From contig CAJNDS010000042.1 of the NCBI GenBank assembly GCA_905221605.1, positions 174,001 through 235,823 on the forward strand: a DNA stretch of 61,823 nucleotides, in the 5' to 3' direction. The position numbers and the translations under genes are program-made. The stretch comes from Symbiodinium natans. Taxonomy: Eukaryota; Sar; Dinophyceae; Suessiales; Symbiodiniaceae. The notes beneath the pieces were generated by a model. That model was not told where the DNA came from. It ran no database searches and saw only the letters and a program-made list of their open reading frames with translations. Positions 22,201 to 31,765 of this stretch are shown here, piece after piece; within the stretch, counting starts at the first letter, position 1, and every line of letters starts with the position of its first letter.

Positions 22201-25200
22201 CGGAGGGTGCGCGGAGGGTGCGCGGAGGGTGTGTGGGAGGGTGCGCGGGAGGGTGCGCAGGAGGGTGCGCGGAGGGTGCGGGGAGGGTGGGTGCGCGGAG
22301 GGTGCGCGGAGGGTGCGCGGAGGGTGCGCGGGAGGGTGCGCGGGAGGGTGTGTGGGAGGGTGCGCGGAGGGCGCGCGGGGGTGCGCGGAGGGTGCGCGAG
22401 GGTGTGCGGAAGGTGGCGCGGAGGGTGCGCGCGCGGTGCGCGCGAGGGTGAGGGTGCGCGGAGGGTGCGGAGGGTGCGCGGAGGGTGCGCGGAGGGTGCG
22501 CGGAGGGTGTGCGGGAGGGTGTGCGGGAGGGTGCGCGGGAGGGTGCGTGGGAGGGTGTGCGGGAGGGTGCGCGGAGGGCGTGCGAGGGTGCCTGGAGGGT
22601 AAGGTTCAGGGTGTGGGGTTGAGGGCCCAGCGTTTAAGGGTCCACATCGTCGATTTGTCTGTGTTTGAGGGTTTTAAGGTTTAGGGTTTAGGGTTTAGGG
22701 TTGGTCTTGAGGGTTTTAAGGTTTAGGGTAAGTGAGGGTGCGGGGAGTCGATCTGCCTGGCGTTCAGGGTCTGGGGTCTAGGGTTTGGGGTTGGGGGGTT
22801 GAAGGTGGGCTCCCAGGTGGGCTCCCAAACAATAAACCCAAGACCCTTTCCTTCTTGTCGTCACCTTGCCTCAAAAATTGAAGCTCCTATGCAGCCTTCA
22901 GCCCTCGAATCTTCAGGGACCATGCTTCAGGGCAAAGTGTCAAGGAAACCCTAAAGTCTGAACCCTAAACCCTTGATCCTCAACCGAAGCCCAAAGGCTG
23001 AAAAACCCCTCTTCCCCTTTAGGGTTTGCCTGCGGAGGCCAGCATCCCACGCTCTGGCCTCCTCAGTTTCCAAGTCGATAAGTGGCACGCGGCCTCGGAG
23101 GCCACGTACGAATTGCTGGGCCTGGCAAGAACGTTTTTCATGCTTGGCAGCTACATCTGCATGTGGGCCATGGCCTCCTGGACATCTTCGAAGCTGAGAC
23201 CCCCGTGCGACGGTGCGGCGTAATCCTGAAGAGATAAAGATTGTCAGAAACAGGTTGGAAATGGGACCCAAAACGCCAAGGAACAAGAGTAGGTGGAAAG
23301 GTGTTTTCGGCAGATCCTGCAAAGTAAAATCAAAGAGCCTCAAAGCATGGCAGCTTGAATGACTGTTGGTTGCCGGCCTGTTGTCCGACAAAGCGACTCG
23401 CCACTGGTCATGCCCGCATAAGCATTCAATTCATACACGAGCCTCGGCATGCAGGGCAAGCATGAAAGAGCCACTACCAAGAACCTGGGAATCGCACGCC
23501 AAGAAGCAGATATGCAACACTGGCCGCGCTGACAGCCTTCTCGTCGGTGAGAGCTGCAGCAGGCAAAAAAATAGTGGCATGGAGAATATCATCGGCCAGT
23601 GCCATCGCTTAAACCAATGCTAGGCAGGTGCCGCGGCCGAGAAGCCCGTGCACCAACTGTTGTCGACCATGTACCATCTATCGGCTTTGTAATAGGCAGT
23701 AAAGTGACCGCCATCCAGCGTGCCCTGACAACACGTCGAAATGAACGGTCAAGAGCCTGCGAAAAACATTGGTCGCGCCTCATGCACAAGGAAAGAGCGC
23801 CGATCGTACTCCCACAACCTCAGCTGCACAGTAAGATGACTGCACGGGACTATATGCTGGCATAGGGACACGAGAAATGGAAAGCCGAAGCGCTCCACAT
23901 CTTCAAGGCGCAGGTCGGAGTGGCACGGCGGTAGTAGAGGCAGTTGCAATCCCTCAGCACAAGTAGGAATAGTCGGACCCTAAATCGTAAACCTCGAAAC
24001 CGTCCAACCCTACTTGGGTTCCCCTGCAGGCTTGACGCTCATTAGTTCTTAAACTTCAGGGTTCAGAGTTTAGGATGAAAATTCGGGATTGAAGGTGAAG
24101 GCACACGGACAACCAAGGCGTGAACCTGGAAAGGAACAGTGATGGAGGCCGCATTCTTGGAGCTAGCCGCTGCGGACTTGTCCGCTGCACGCCATCGTTG
24201 CACGCATAGAGGCAGCGTAAGCGGCGCCACCCTGGGTGTCACAATGGATCACACGCAGCGCCGGAGTGTGCCTTGAAAAAGTGCAAGCAAGGGGCTTGCC
24301 ATGGCTACGCTTGAGCGCTCTCGTTGCTGTGAATCGAGCGGTATCACCATTGGTCATTTGCACAAAGCAATTCTGCACCTTGTCTCTCCATTGGTGATTT
24401 GCACAAAGCAATTCTGCACTTGTGAAAAGGAAGTCAAAGGCCCCACAGAGCAAGAATGGCACAAAGAGGCATGCGCCTCTGCAAATATCGCGTCCTGCAG
24501 CATGAGTTGCAGGTTCCTTTCCTTGCGGCCGGCAATTTCCTTGCAAGCAACGAAAGAAACAAGAAGTTAGAAGAAGCCACAAGAAGCCCTCGGCATGCAT
24601 TGGCGTGTTTAAGTTCAAGATCGGACAGCGGTATGCGAAGAATGTATAGTGGCTCGGAAGGAGGGATGGAAACTCGCGAATCCTGGGCTTGGCAGCAGAA
24701 CAAGCACGCCAGAATGAAGCTGTAAAGCAGCAAACCCAGACCCCCGTGTTTCCTCAACCACAAATGGAATGGTTATGGGTGCTGCCGCAGAGCATCCAGC
24801 TTGAGCGACTGGAACGCCTCGGCTCTGGCACAGGTCACCATGTTGACAGTCAGCTCGAGCCCGCCGCACCTCAGTTAGGGTCTCGACAAATGAAGCTTGG
24901 GAAGGACAGCACCAACTAGATCTCGAGAGCAGAGTGTTGTGCCAAGACATCAGACCAAGCACAATGGCAAAATCTCCTCCAAAATGCGAACGGCATCCTC
25001 CTGCCATAGGCTGCCAAAAACGCAGAACCCTGCGGGTTGAGGTTGCAGGGTTCGGGGTTGAGGCACAGAGCCAAGCACGGAGACTGCGCTACAGTAAGTC
25101 ATTTGGTTCGGACCCCCGCGACCATCATCACCCCGAGAGACGGTTCTGTACATCATCCTGTGTGGTTTCGCTTGAGACTTGCCCGCGTGTCAGCATAGGC

Positions 25201-28200
25201 CGCCTGCAGGCCGCGGGACACCAGATCAAAATTGGCCAAGTACTGCTCTAGCTGCACCTGGAGTGAAATCACGAGTCGCTTGTGGCTTGAGAAAGCGAAA
25301 GAGACCAAAAACAAGAGGTAGACCATCATGGCCAAGCAGCCATGAGAAGGCGGTCCACCACTCGGGTTCGAGACATTTCAATGATATGAGAAATCTCCTG
25401 CCAACAGGCGAGCAAGCCTTGGGGGAGGAGCCTGAGCGCGGCCTCCGAACAGAGTCCTTGTGCAGCGTCTCGTCGACAGCATGTCCGCTCAGAAGCTCCT
25501 CAAACAGGCTGTGATCTAACTCATGCTGCAGGGGCAGGCTCTCTCTCGCCTCGTGCACAGCCAGGATAGTCAACGTTGCCTGTTCAAGCGGAAGGCAAAA
25601 AGAAAGGAAAACCTTGTCCGTGTATATGTGAGCGTAGCAGTCACAGCATCTGGCCTGCAAGTAACATGTCACTCCTGCATTCTCGTGCCCGAAACAGACA
25701 AACTTGCACCTGAGCAGCTCACTATTCTTGCTGTCACGAAGTCCAGAAAGCCACACATCCACAGCAAAACGTTCCTGAAACATGAAGGGGAGCCTGTCAG
25801 CACACCTTTGCAGCAGCATCTTCTTGCGCTGCTCGACATCGCCCAGGTCTGACGGCCAAGCGAGAGGGGGCTGAGCCTGAGCAAGATTGCTCAAGAGATG
25901 GTCATGCAAGGATAGCGATGCAGAACACGGCCCCCATCCAAACACAGGCCCCCGCACAGTCACTTGGTGGAGCAACACCTTCTTCGCTGAGCGCTTGCTT
26001 CAAGCGAGCCAGCAGATCAGCCTGGCAATGTGGCACAGCCATGGGGTGGGCCCTTTCAATGTGCAGGTTTTCGTGGGCCATGAATCATGGCCTTCTTTCC
26101 CGTGGTCTGCAATCCGCGGCTTCGTAGTTTATCTTTCAACGCTGGCACCGTTAACGTATCAACGTCGGCAGAGGAGTCGGGCTGCTCCTGCAATGCCATG
26201 CATCACGCCAAAGATCCGAATATGCACCGGAAATCTGAACATTAGAATCCCCCACTGTTGGACTCGAAAGTTGGAAACAGAACAGCAGGACTCGAAAGTA
26301 GGAAACAGAACAGTTTGAGGCCTGCACGATGGCCTTCTGCCTTTTGGCCCTTTGCGAGCTGGCTTTCCGAAGGTCCTGCCAAAACAAGCAATTGCAACAA
26401 CAAGCACAGTCCCGACAACCGGCCAAGAATGGACAGAGACATGGGCTCCTTGCGCTTCCTGGTATCCTCCATAATTTTGGACAGCAGGTCCAGTGACAAT
26501 CTGCGATAGTCCACCTCCTTTTCGCTGCGAAGCTGACCGCGATACAGCCGCCCCATCATCGGATCGTTCACAGCTGGGCAGTGCAGCTTGATATGATTTT
26601 CATCATAACCATTGTTAGTCCAAAACTGGAGCGGCCGCTCCAGGACCTCACAAACTTTGCGATGGCTGAGCTCGTGGTATGAGGACAAGGACGTCAACAA
26701 CATTTCTCGCACATCGCTCCAGTGCATCGCCGCACCAGTGCGAGCAGCTGCAACAGCCGCGAAAAAACCCTGCAAAGTCGCAGAGTCTACACCCAGTGCT
26801 TGGACCGCTACATCGTGGGCCACGAGCTGCTTCATGAGAGTTCGACAACTTGAACATTCCTTTCGGTCTCCACACGGCATCTCCGTAACGACCCGAGAGC
26901 ACTTCGAACATGTGAACGTTTTCGCACTCCCAGCAGCAGCACGAAGGCGACGCAGCAAGGTTGCCTCACAGGGACTGTCATCAAAGAACCGCTAGGCAAT
27001 TTGTGTACACGGAAACGACATGCCTTGTTGCCGGAGTCATCAAGGTCTCGCTCAACCAGCATCGCACGAAGCTGGCTAACCTGGACAGGGCTTTCCCCGC
27101 GCGTGCCCCTAGGCATTCACAACACAAACGAGCCAGGGCTGCACTGCACATGCAAGCCACAAACGAGCCAGGGCTGCACTGCACACTTCCAGTGCCAATT
27201 GGTCTCCTTCTCCAGAAGCCCCAGAAGCCCTTACCAGCTGTTCTCCAGCATCTTCTGTTTCCTCTCCAGCATCCTCTGTCTGCTCTTGCAGTCCTTCAGA
27301 AGCTCTTGCAACACAGGCAAAAAAGAAAGAACGAGACATGCCAAACAAGGGGCCGGCCTAACAAAGGAACGACTGGAGAATTGCACTCCAAACGACCAGA
27401 CATCGTCACGCTGGCCTCCGAGTACAGTGGTGCATGGTATGCTTCCAGTTTCTAGCACGAATCTCCACTCGGAATGGGAAGAGCAGGCCTGCAGGTAAAG
27501 CAGGAACCGGAACAAGGGAGCCGGCACGAGTAGCGAGCCATGGCGCTTTTGCTGACTCCAGGCACAGCACCAAGCAGCAAGTGTCGAAATGAAGCGGTTT
27601 CGTCCCGGAACTAGAGGACACTGAAGTAGAACTAGAGGACACTGAAGCAGAACTAGAGGACGCTGAAGTAGAACTTGAGGACACGAAACGGTCACTACAC
27701 TAAAACACTAAACTATAACGACAGTACACTGAAGCAGAACTAGAGGACGCTGAAGTAGAACTTGAGGACACGAAACGGTCACTACACTAAAACACTAAAC
27801 TATAACGACAGTACACTGAAGCAGAACTAGAGGACGCTGAAGTAGAACTTGAGGACACGAAACTGTCACTACACTAAATCACTAAACTATAACGACAGTA
27901 CACTGAACTACACATGGTACCCAAAAAACTGTGTCATGGAACAAAGCAGCGGCGTCATGGAACAAAGCAGCGGCGTCATGGAACAGTATTGTCTTGTCAT
28001 GGAACAGTGTTGTCGTGTCATAGAACACGATTTCTAAACATGGTACGAGCACGTGCTTCATCACAAGCAGTCTTCAGGCTCCGAGTGCGCTGCTTGAGGT
28101 CTCCGTGCACGACGTTCGCGGCGTGAACCTTGCAACGTGAACTCTTCTCAGGAGGCCTTCCGTACCCAATGCTCATAATAAAAAACCGGTCTTGTCTGAT

Positions 28201-28799
28201 GTTCCTCCCGAGCATGTGCTATACAATGCAAGGGGGCAGCCAGCTGCTTCACGCTGCTCCCAGCCCACAATGTAAACCCCAAACTGCTGCAGAACGAAAT
28301 GCAGAACCGAAATGCGATCCCACAATGTAGCCGCGCGCATGGCAAGGGCCTCTGCGAGGCCGGCAATGATCTGCCGGAAGAGGCGGCGGGCCTGCCGCAA
28401 GCTGCGCATATTTGTTGTTGGAAGAAAGGATGTCTACTTCAAAATGAGCGCCCGAGATGCTTTCCGGAGCGGGGCGCGAAGTCTAGAGGGATGCTCACAG
28501 AGGGAGCGGGGTGCCTCATCGGTGTAAAGACTACCACTGTGACAATTTTTTGTTGCGCACCTCTGGCTCGTCGAGGCGCCGCTGCTTGCGGACATATTCA
28601 AACATGTCCCCACCGCATGCGTACCTGACAAGAGGAGCGCCAACGCAGCATACACGAAATCCGAAAGTTCCGGAACCTTGCGGAAAGCTGCAACCAGGCA
28701 GGGTTACGCATGTCCAGACTGCAAAACAAATTCACCGGTGAGGCACTCCATGATGACAAACGTTCGACAGCGCGTCGAAATCGTCTCATGCATCTTCAC
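13270..28799 (-). CDS. Ser/Thr protein kinase, CAMK/SNF1-like (copy A), intron split by 12.45-kb insertion
   Basis: Exons joined by kinase consensus: 28799-28747 (hinge start, TFVIME), 28624-28561 (YACGGDMFEYVRKQ), 28391-28350 (ARRLFRQIIAGL), 28128-28094 (VVHGDLK), 15269-15198 (LENLLLDEERNVKIADFGLS), 14988-14916 (GGTPEYAAPEVLQG), 14620-14546 (PYASDLWSCGVILYIMMCG), 14279-14208 (KISSANYKIPVFIS), 13481-13438 (GLIAGLLRIKP) and 13314-13270 (SRFSIGLVRAHAWPG). The frame stays open across all nine junctions. Five donors are GC (28349, 28093, 15197, 14545, 13437); every acceptor is AG|G. The catalytic loop is HGD instead of HRD (a non-RD kinase); DFG and APE are intact. The 5' exons encoding the glycine loop and VAIK lysine were not identified; they should lie right of 28.8 kb. 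The intron between 28094 and 15269 holds a transposon-like insertion, so expression is uncertain. The subfamily call rests on LENLLLD and WSCGVILY. Confidence 0.72.
14324..14383. repeat. 10-bp tandem repeat ATGCAAATAC x6
   Basis: Six near-perfect copies of ATGCAAATAC lie inside the kinase intron between the exons at 14546 and 14279. Each contains the octamer-like word ATGCAAAT. The corresponding intron of copy C (near 59190) has no such array, so it expanded in the A/B lineage. Confidence 0.8.
15608..16464. other. Left end of the insertion; possible Cys-rich exons
   Basis: The minus strand shows NNCPTCGNHKLYNG at about 16068-16030 and, past a possible intron, YEHCSKCRN at about 15870-15840. 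Two CxxC pairs would suit a zinc ribbon, but the frames are short and the junction is unproven. (TTTAGGG)n-like sequence occurs at 16208-16236. No gene is claimed. Confidence 0.3.
16465..18530. repeat. Tandem repeat of about 0.55-0.8 kb units (three full units)
   Basis: The words GAGACCAAGATCC and GAGGTTGTATCGGGGTTTCAG begin units at 16465, 17280 and 17833. A sub-unit (CTCTGCTGTGGAAAACA to GGAGCACAGTCGAAAAC) occurs four times, at about 16912, 17152, 17697 and 18289. On the minus strand the sub-units encode variants of APVDWVRSLLSALFMEDEA and FSTAETFLPAV; one copy (about 17190) has a stop. It may be a decayed repeated exon or a structural subterminal repeat of the element. Confidence 0.75.
18559..21293 (-). 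CDS. Mutator-like (MULE) transposase with SWIM zinc finger
   Basis: Four coding blocks on the minus strand. (1) 21293 to about 20370: N-terminal region with a CMSCTNC pair, then ICLAADFTHSLELMSF (first catalytic Asp) and PWPLAFVCYAVEASAGYLKV. (2) About 20280 to 19790, same frame: MANVVCQVNCDYFTGSRTA (second Asp), WPRAQVVNDLEHLRRNL, then a long Arg/Gly-rich insert, then TLFLRMKFCWGEEKFMQYV. (3) About 19640 to 19386: WSARWWVGV and QQAAEAANSKIK, whose Glu is the likely third catalytic residue. (4) 19155-18559: GRNTRWACLAVNKPRVVPRG, FWSTFCCVWHTEG and CRCTCWMWTWDGQCPH, the CxC…CxH SWIM finger. This is the domain order of MULE transposases. Blocks 1 and 2 can be joined by a GT-AG intron (about 20356-20260) giving LARRGMANVV; blocks 2-3 and 3-4 need introns not fixed here. 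No internal stop is forced, so it may be intact. It acts on the element's terminal repeats in the nucleus. Confidence 0.82.
21294..21757. other. Spacer between transposase gene and GC-rich array
   Basis: Upstream of the transposase frame. Contains repeated GCCGGCACACGGC words (around 21520-21590 and 21710-21730) and telomere-like GGGTTTGGGGCTTAGG. It may hold the transposase promoter, but no defined signal was recognised. Confidence 0.35.
21758..22600. repeat. GC-rich 12-bp minisatellite (GGAGGGTGCGCG), G4-prone
   Basis: About 70 head-to-tail copies of GGAGGGTGCGCG with variants GGGAGGGTGTGT, GGGAGGGTGCGC and a few deletions. Variants come in blocks (for example successive TGTGTGGGAGGG copies near 21995-22050), as expected for slippage or unequal exchange. 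The G-rich strand has regularly spaced GGG runs suited to G-quadruplexes, with alternating GCGC/GTGT steps. The long Gly/Arg/Ala/Glu/Cys frames crossing it on the plus strand in three phases are artefacts of the 12-bp period. Confidence 0.92.
22601..23155. other. Telomere-like tract and 3' flank of SAP gene
   Basis: Contains (TTTAGGG)3 at about 22681-22702 and degenerate versions to 22790, then CCCTAAACCC words near 22950-22980. No gene is seen in 22601-23155. Confidence 0.45.
23156..26994 (-). CDS. Multi-exon gene with Cys-rich motif and SAP domain, unidentified
   Basis: The best exon runs from 26994 (after TTGCCTAG) through FFDDSPCEATLLRRLRAA, then TFTCSKCSRVVTEMPCG and KECSSCRTLMKQL (four Cys in CxxC…CxxC), to about 26350. 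A following exon (about 26190-26092) encodes LTVPALKDKLRSRGLQTTG and KK. It joins across a 70-base GC-AG intron (26091-26022) to ADLLARLKQALSEEG, giving a textbook SAP DNA-binding motif. Further open blocks: LGDVEQRKKMLLQRCADRL to CLEPEWWTAFSWLLGHDG (about 25850-25310), NCFVQMTNGDTARFTATRAL (about 24385-24170), and a plausible C-terminus GLSFEDVQEAMAHMQM with stop near 23156. Only the SAP and Cys-rich exons are firm; exon chaining left of 25.3 kb is tentative. It lies in the same insertion and orientation as the MULE transposase, and could be an accessory element protein or captured host gene. Confidence 0.5.
24348..24421. repeat. Short tandem duplication (about 40 bp x2)
   Basis: CATTTGCACAAAGCAATTCTGCAC and CCATTGGT occur twice in succession (24348-24384 and 24389-24421) with small changes. 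It overlaps the end of a putative SAP-gene exon. Confidence 0.7.
26995..27600. other. 5' region of the SAP gene, small duplication
   Basis: A minus-strand frame with ATG at 27116 (MPRGTRGESPVQVSQLRAML) may be an upstream exon, but it is out of frame with the 26994 exon unless spliced. A 41-base direct duplication (AACGAGCCAGGGCTGCACTG) lies at 27126-27188. No clear promoter. Confidence 0.35.
27600..27912. repeat. 87-bp tandem repeat with internal 18-bp sub-repeats
   Basis: ACAGTACACTGAAGCAGAAC recurs with an exact 87-base period at 27721 and 27808, and partly at 27895. Inside each unit, GAAGTAGAACTTGAGGACAC-type sub-repeats occur. The minus strand reads as Ser/Thr-rich low complexity and is not called as protein. 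The array lies about 150 bases from the right end of the insertion. Confidence 0.85.
27930..28026. repeat. 21-bp subterminal repeat (GTCATGGAACAAAGCAGCGGC)
   Basis: Two exact and two or three degenerate copies of a unit beginning GTCATGGAACA lie immediately inside the right end of the insertion. In inverted orientation (TGTTCCATGACAAGAC) they resemble CCATGAAACAAGAG at the left end (15625-15638), as expected for subterminal transposase-binding repeats. Confidence 0.7.
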
Positions 28800-29014
28800 C
28801 TGATCAATGACACTGGCTGCGTCGATGAGGAGACCCCGCTACAATCTCGAGCATGTGCGTTCATGTCAAAACCCTTCAAAAAGATGCAACTCCTTCTTAT
28901 TTGCGTTTACCTTCCTCTACTACCTTACAGAAATCTCGCGTGGATCCAGAGCAGTGTGTGTGGCACAGCTCAAACCGAACAATGTCCACGCGAGCGTGCG
29001 TGCCTGCGGGCCTG
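28800..29014. other. Upstream intron/exon region of kinase copy A
   Basis: The minus strand contains LDPREISVR at about 28955-28930, which could be part of the kinase alpha-C helix region. No firm splice model was found. Confidence 0.35.
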
Positions 29015-29108
29015 AACGCCTGCCTGCGTGTGTGCCGCTTCTAAAGCATCCGACATGTCTCGAAGCAAGGCAACAACTTCTTCGCCGTAATCCGCATGAA
29101 GCTCGCTG
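29015..29108 (-). CDS. Probable upstream exon (helical, acidic)
   Basis: The minus strand from 29108 reads SELHADYGEEVVALLRDMSD followed by ALEAAHTQAG, an amphipathic helix-like stretch. The copy in unit B (47855-47763) keeps the frame with one Ala to Thr change. It lies upstream of the kinase hinge exon on the same strand and may encode part of its N-terminal region. The exact ends are not known. Confidence 0.35.
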
Positions 29109-31312
29109 TGTGATAAGGCTCAGGAGCGCAAAAGGCTGTACTCTGCCAAGGTGCCTCACGTCTGCATCAATGAATCCAAATACGTGTATGTACACAAAAT
29201 ACCATAAATACCATGTACATAAAACTGAGGACGTCTGTGCTTCGCAACCTGCGACTGGACAAGCGCTAAGCCAATGACACCCTGCGAGCACATAGCTTTC
29301 AACGCCTTTTCTTTCAAAGGCCTGCTTACAGGGACCTGACTAAGTCATGCCTTGGTCATGCCCGGGAGGCCTTTCCCCAAGTAGGCGCTTGATTCCAGAC
29401 ACAAGTCATGCCCGAGGCCCCTTCCCCCAACTAGGCGCAAACGGAAAAGATGCATTTAATATTGCGCTTAGAAGTTTGGGGCCTGCTCGCCGAGGCCTTC
29501 ACGATGAAAAAAAACGTTTTGGGGGAGTTCTAGTCTTGGACCCCCCCCCCCCTGTGACCCCCCTGAAAAACGCCCGAGCAAACATATTTTGCATCTGGTT
29601 GAACGATACCCTGTCCTAGATGTGTAAATGGGGTTGAACGATACCCTCGGGTTCGATTTGAAGCCACATGCCGATCAAAATCGATGTGGCATGAAGGATT
29701 CAAACAAGTTGCTGTGCCAAGGGCGAAACAGTTCACCATGTAAGCGCAACAAAGATATGCTTCAAACTACGTCCTCAGTGACAACGCCCAAACACTGCAC
29801 TTGCTTGGCGTTTGGATGTTTCCAAGATGTTAAACCAGCAATGAATCGGTTTGCATGAAAAACCTTGCATTTCCTAGGCGTTTAGGGAAGTGGGCACGAC
29901 TTTTCGGAAAGCTTTCCCCGAGTGATTGATAGCATACACAAAAAAAGGTACGACTTTCACCACTGCCTGTAGCATGTCAACCGGAGCACCAAGAGAAGCC
30001 CCACCCACCACTGGAACTTAAAAACATCGAAGGCTGAACATCGAAAAGCGTCCACCCTCATCGCCTCATCGCATCATGGCGCATCCCCCAACATCCCAAG
30101 AGATTAAAAGAATACACACACACACACAAAAACAACATGCGACAGGCATCAACAACCCAGGCCCTGGAAAGTCCACTCCCAGGATTTCCAGGGCTGCGGC
30201 TATGTGGGGGTGCCAGAAGCGCTTCAAAATCTGCGCCTGTCAGAGAAGAACACCGGGTCAGGCACTAGAAAAGGGACTGCTGTCGCATGAACTCACCTCG
30301 GCGGTCGGTTTGCGTCGCAGCCCACACTTGCCCCCCGGTCCTGCCTCGTCTCGCACCTTCTTCGCATCGCGCCATGACCGGTTGTGAAAGATCTGGGCGG
30401 CGGATCCAGAAAGGCTAAGGGCAATGACACGGCTTATGTGCAGGCCTTACATGGATGATCATCCTGAGAAGCATCGTGTGAGAATGCTTCTCATCTCTGC
30501 CCATGCACGCCTATACGGCCCAATACCTCCGCCGAGGCCCCAGCTTTCACAGCCACAGTCTCATCTGTCGAGATGCGGGTTGCCCGTTTGACCTTTTCGG
30601 GCTTCTGGGCTTCGACCATGCAAGACGCATGAAAGCAAAACCCTCAGCCCTGAGCAGCTACAAGGGCCATATTCCCACGTGGATGAATCCGGATAGGAAC
30701 GCAAGAGGGATGAGACCAGTGAGCAGGGGTGGAAGCACCTGACATGCTTTGTTTAGCAGCACGCTCACCCACCCCACCCCGCTTCCCCACCGCGCCTTTG
30801 CAAACGAGCCTTCGCCAATCGCGGGCCCTGTTCAGCTGCAGGTAAGGCCAGGACATGGAGCTGTAAGCTCAAGCTGGGCTTGGCAAGCCGAAGCAGCAGC
30901 AAAGGCCCCCGCCTAAGGTGTAGTCTCTGAGAGCAGCTGCCTGCGATGCAAAAAATGGAGCCCTGCCCTCCCCCCCCCCCCCACCGGCTCAACATGAAAA
31001 GAAGGTTTTGGGCCATTGGTCACTACGCGTTGTTCGGGGCGGGAGGAACGGTTTCGCCGACAGAGGGGCGGGGGGGGGGGGGGGGGGGGGGCGGGGGAAG
31101 TAAACCTCCGCTTAAACAGACTGCAAAGGTGTAAAGCGGCAGAGGCCCTCACTTTAATGTAGACTGAAACTGTTGACCCAGCAGGTAAGAAGCGCTTGTT
31201 TGGGGCTCCTTGCGACGAAACCCTAGCTAGTTGCTTCAGTTGTCATAATATTCCTTGTGTGCTTTCTGCTGCTCCTTGTGATTGGTGTCCTCATGCGTTC
31301 TCCACCTTCGCT
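29109..31312. other. Q-block spacer, no gene recognised
   Basis: Includes a small imperfect hairpin near 29671-29697 (GCCACATG…CATGTGGC type), a (CA)n tract at about 30112-30128, C and G runs (29540-29552, 30967-30980) and a 24-base-class G run at about 31069-31092. Short frames only. The homologous stretch in unit B is 47857-50024. Confidence 0.4.
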
Positions 31313-31765
31313 TCATGTCATCCTTGATGTCACAACGCTTCCGTTAAGCTTCGACCCCGCAGTCATGTAGACTTGACTTGACCAAATCTCCATACTGCGG
31401 CGAGCAAGCGATCCGAATCGAATGGAAACGGCAATGGGAAGGAAGATGGACACGAAGGATCGAAATGGAGCCCTGGCACAGAACCTTGAAATTGCAAGCG
31501 AGGGAAGCGGAATGCCACTCGTATCACTGTGCGGTGGGGAGGTCCGTCTGAGTTGAAGCCGCAAGCCGAACTTCAAACTGAGCTCCACCATGCTCCGCCT
31601 GAACCCATGCAGCCTATGGCAGCCACCCCGGCACACACGTTCTTCTTGCATGGCCTGCGGATCTTGGCCTAAACCGACGAGCATCATTTGCTCCAGTTGC
31701 TCAAAGGCCTCAGGCAATGCTTGTGGGACTATGTTCAAGGGCTTGCAAACCACAGCTGCCGGCAC
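31313..31765 (-). CDS. Hypothetical 150-codon ORF, duplicated
   Basis: The minus frame contains VVCKPLNIVPQALPEAFEQL and EQMMLVGLGQDPQAMQEERV. The duplicate at 50025-50477 has no indel and only a few substitutions (for example Arg to Trp and Gln to Lys). No known domain was recognised. The opposite strand is also open, so coding status is uncertain; it could be an exon of a longer gene because its start lies next to an AG. Confidence 0.35.
   Translation of the reverse strand: MPAAVVCKPLNIVPQALPEAFEQLEQMMLVGLGQDPQAMQEERVCRGGCHRLHGFRRSMVELSLKFGLRLQLRRTSPPHSDTSGIPLPSLAISRFCARAPFRSFVSIFLPIAVSIRFGSLARRSMEIWSSQVYMTAGSKLNGSVVTSRMT

Larger units (their letters stand above)
15601..28065. mobile_element. 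12.45-kb insertion, probable MULE-type transposon with CATCACA target duplication
   Basis: Copy B reads continuously through CATCACA (46807-46813). Copy A has CATCACA at 15601-15607 and again at 28059-28065, with 12,451 bases between. This is an occupied versus empty site with a candidate 7-bp target-site duplication. Just inside the ends, the left sequence CGTGCGAACCATG (15617-15629) resembles the inverted right end CGTGCTCGTACCATG, an imperfect terminal inverted repeat. The interior encodes a MULE transposase and a SAP-domain gene on the same strand, plus several tandem arrays. MULEs usually duplicate 8-11 bp, so 7 bp is slightly short. Confidence 0.75.

Noticed and set aside
21663-22684. 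Plus-strand ORFs of 255-293 codons rich in Gly, Arg, Ala, Glu and Cys
   Set aside because: They exist in three phases because a 12-bp repeat lacking stop words is open in every frame; no start context or domain.
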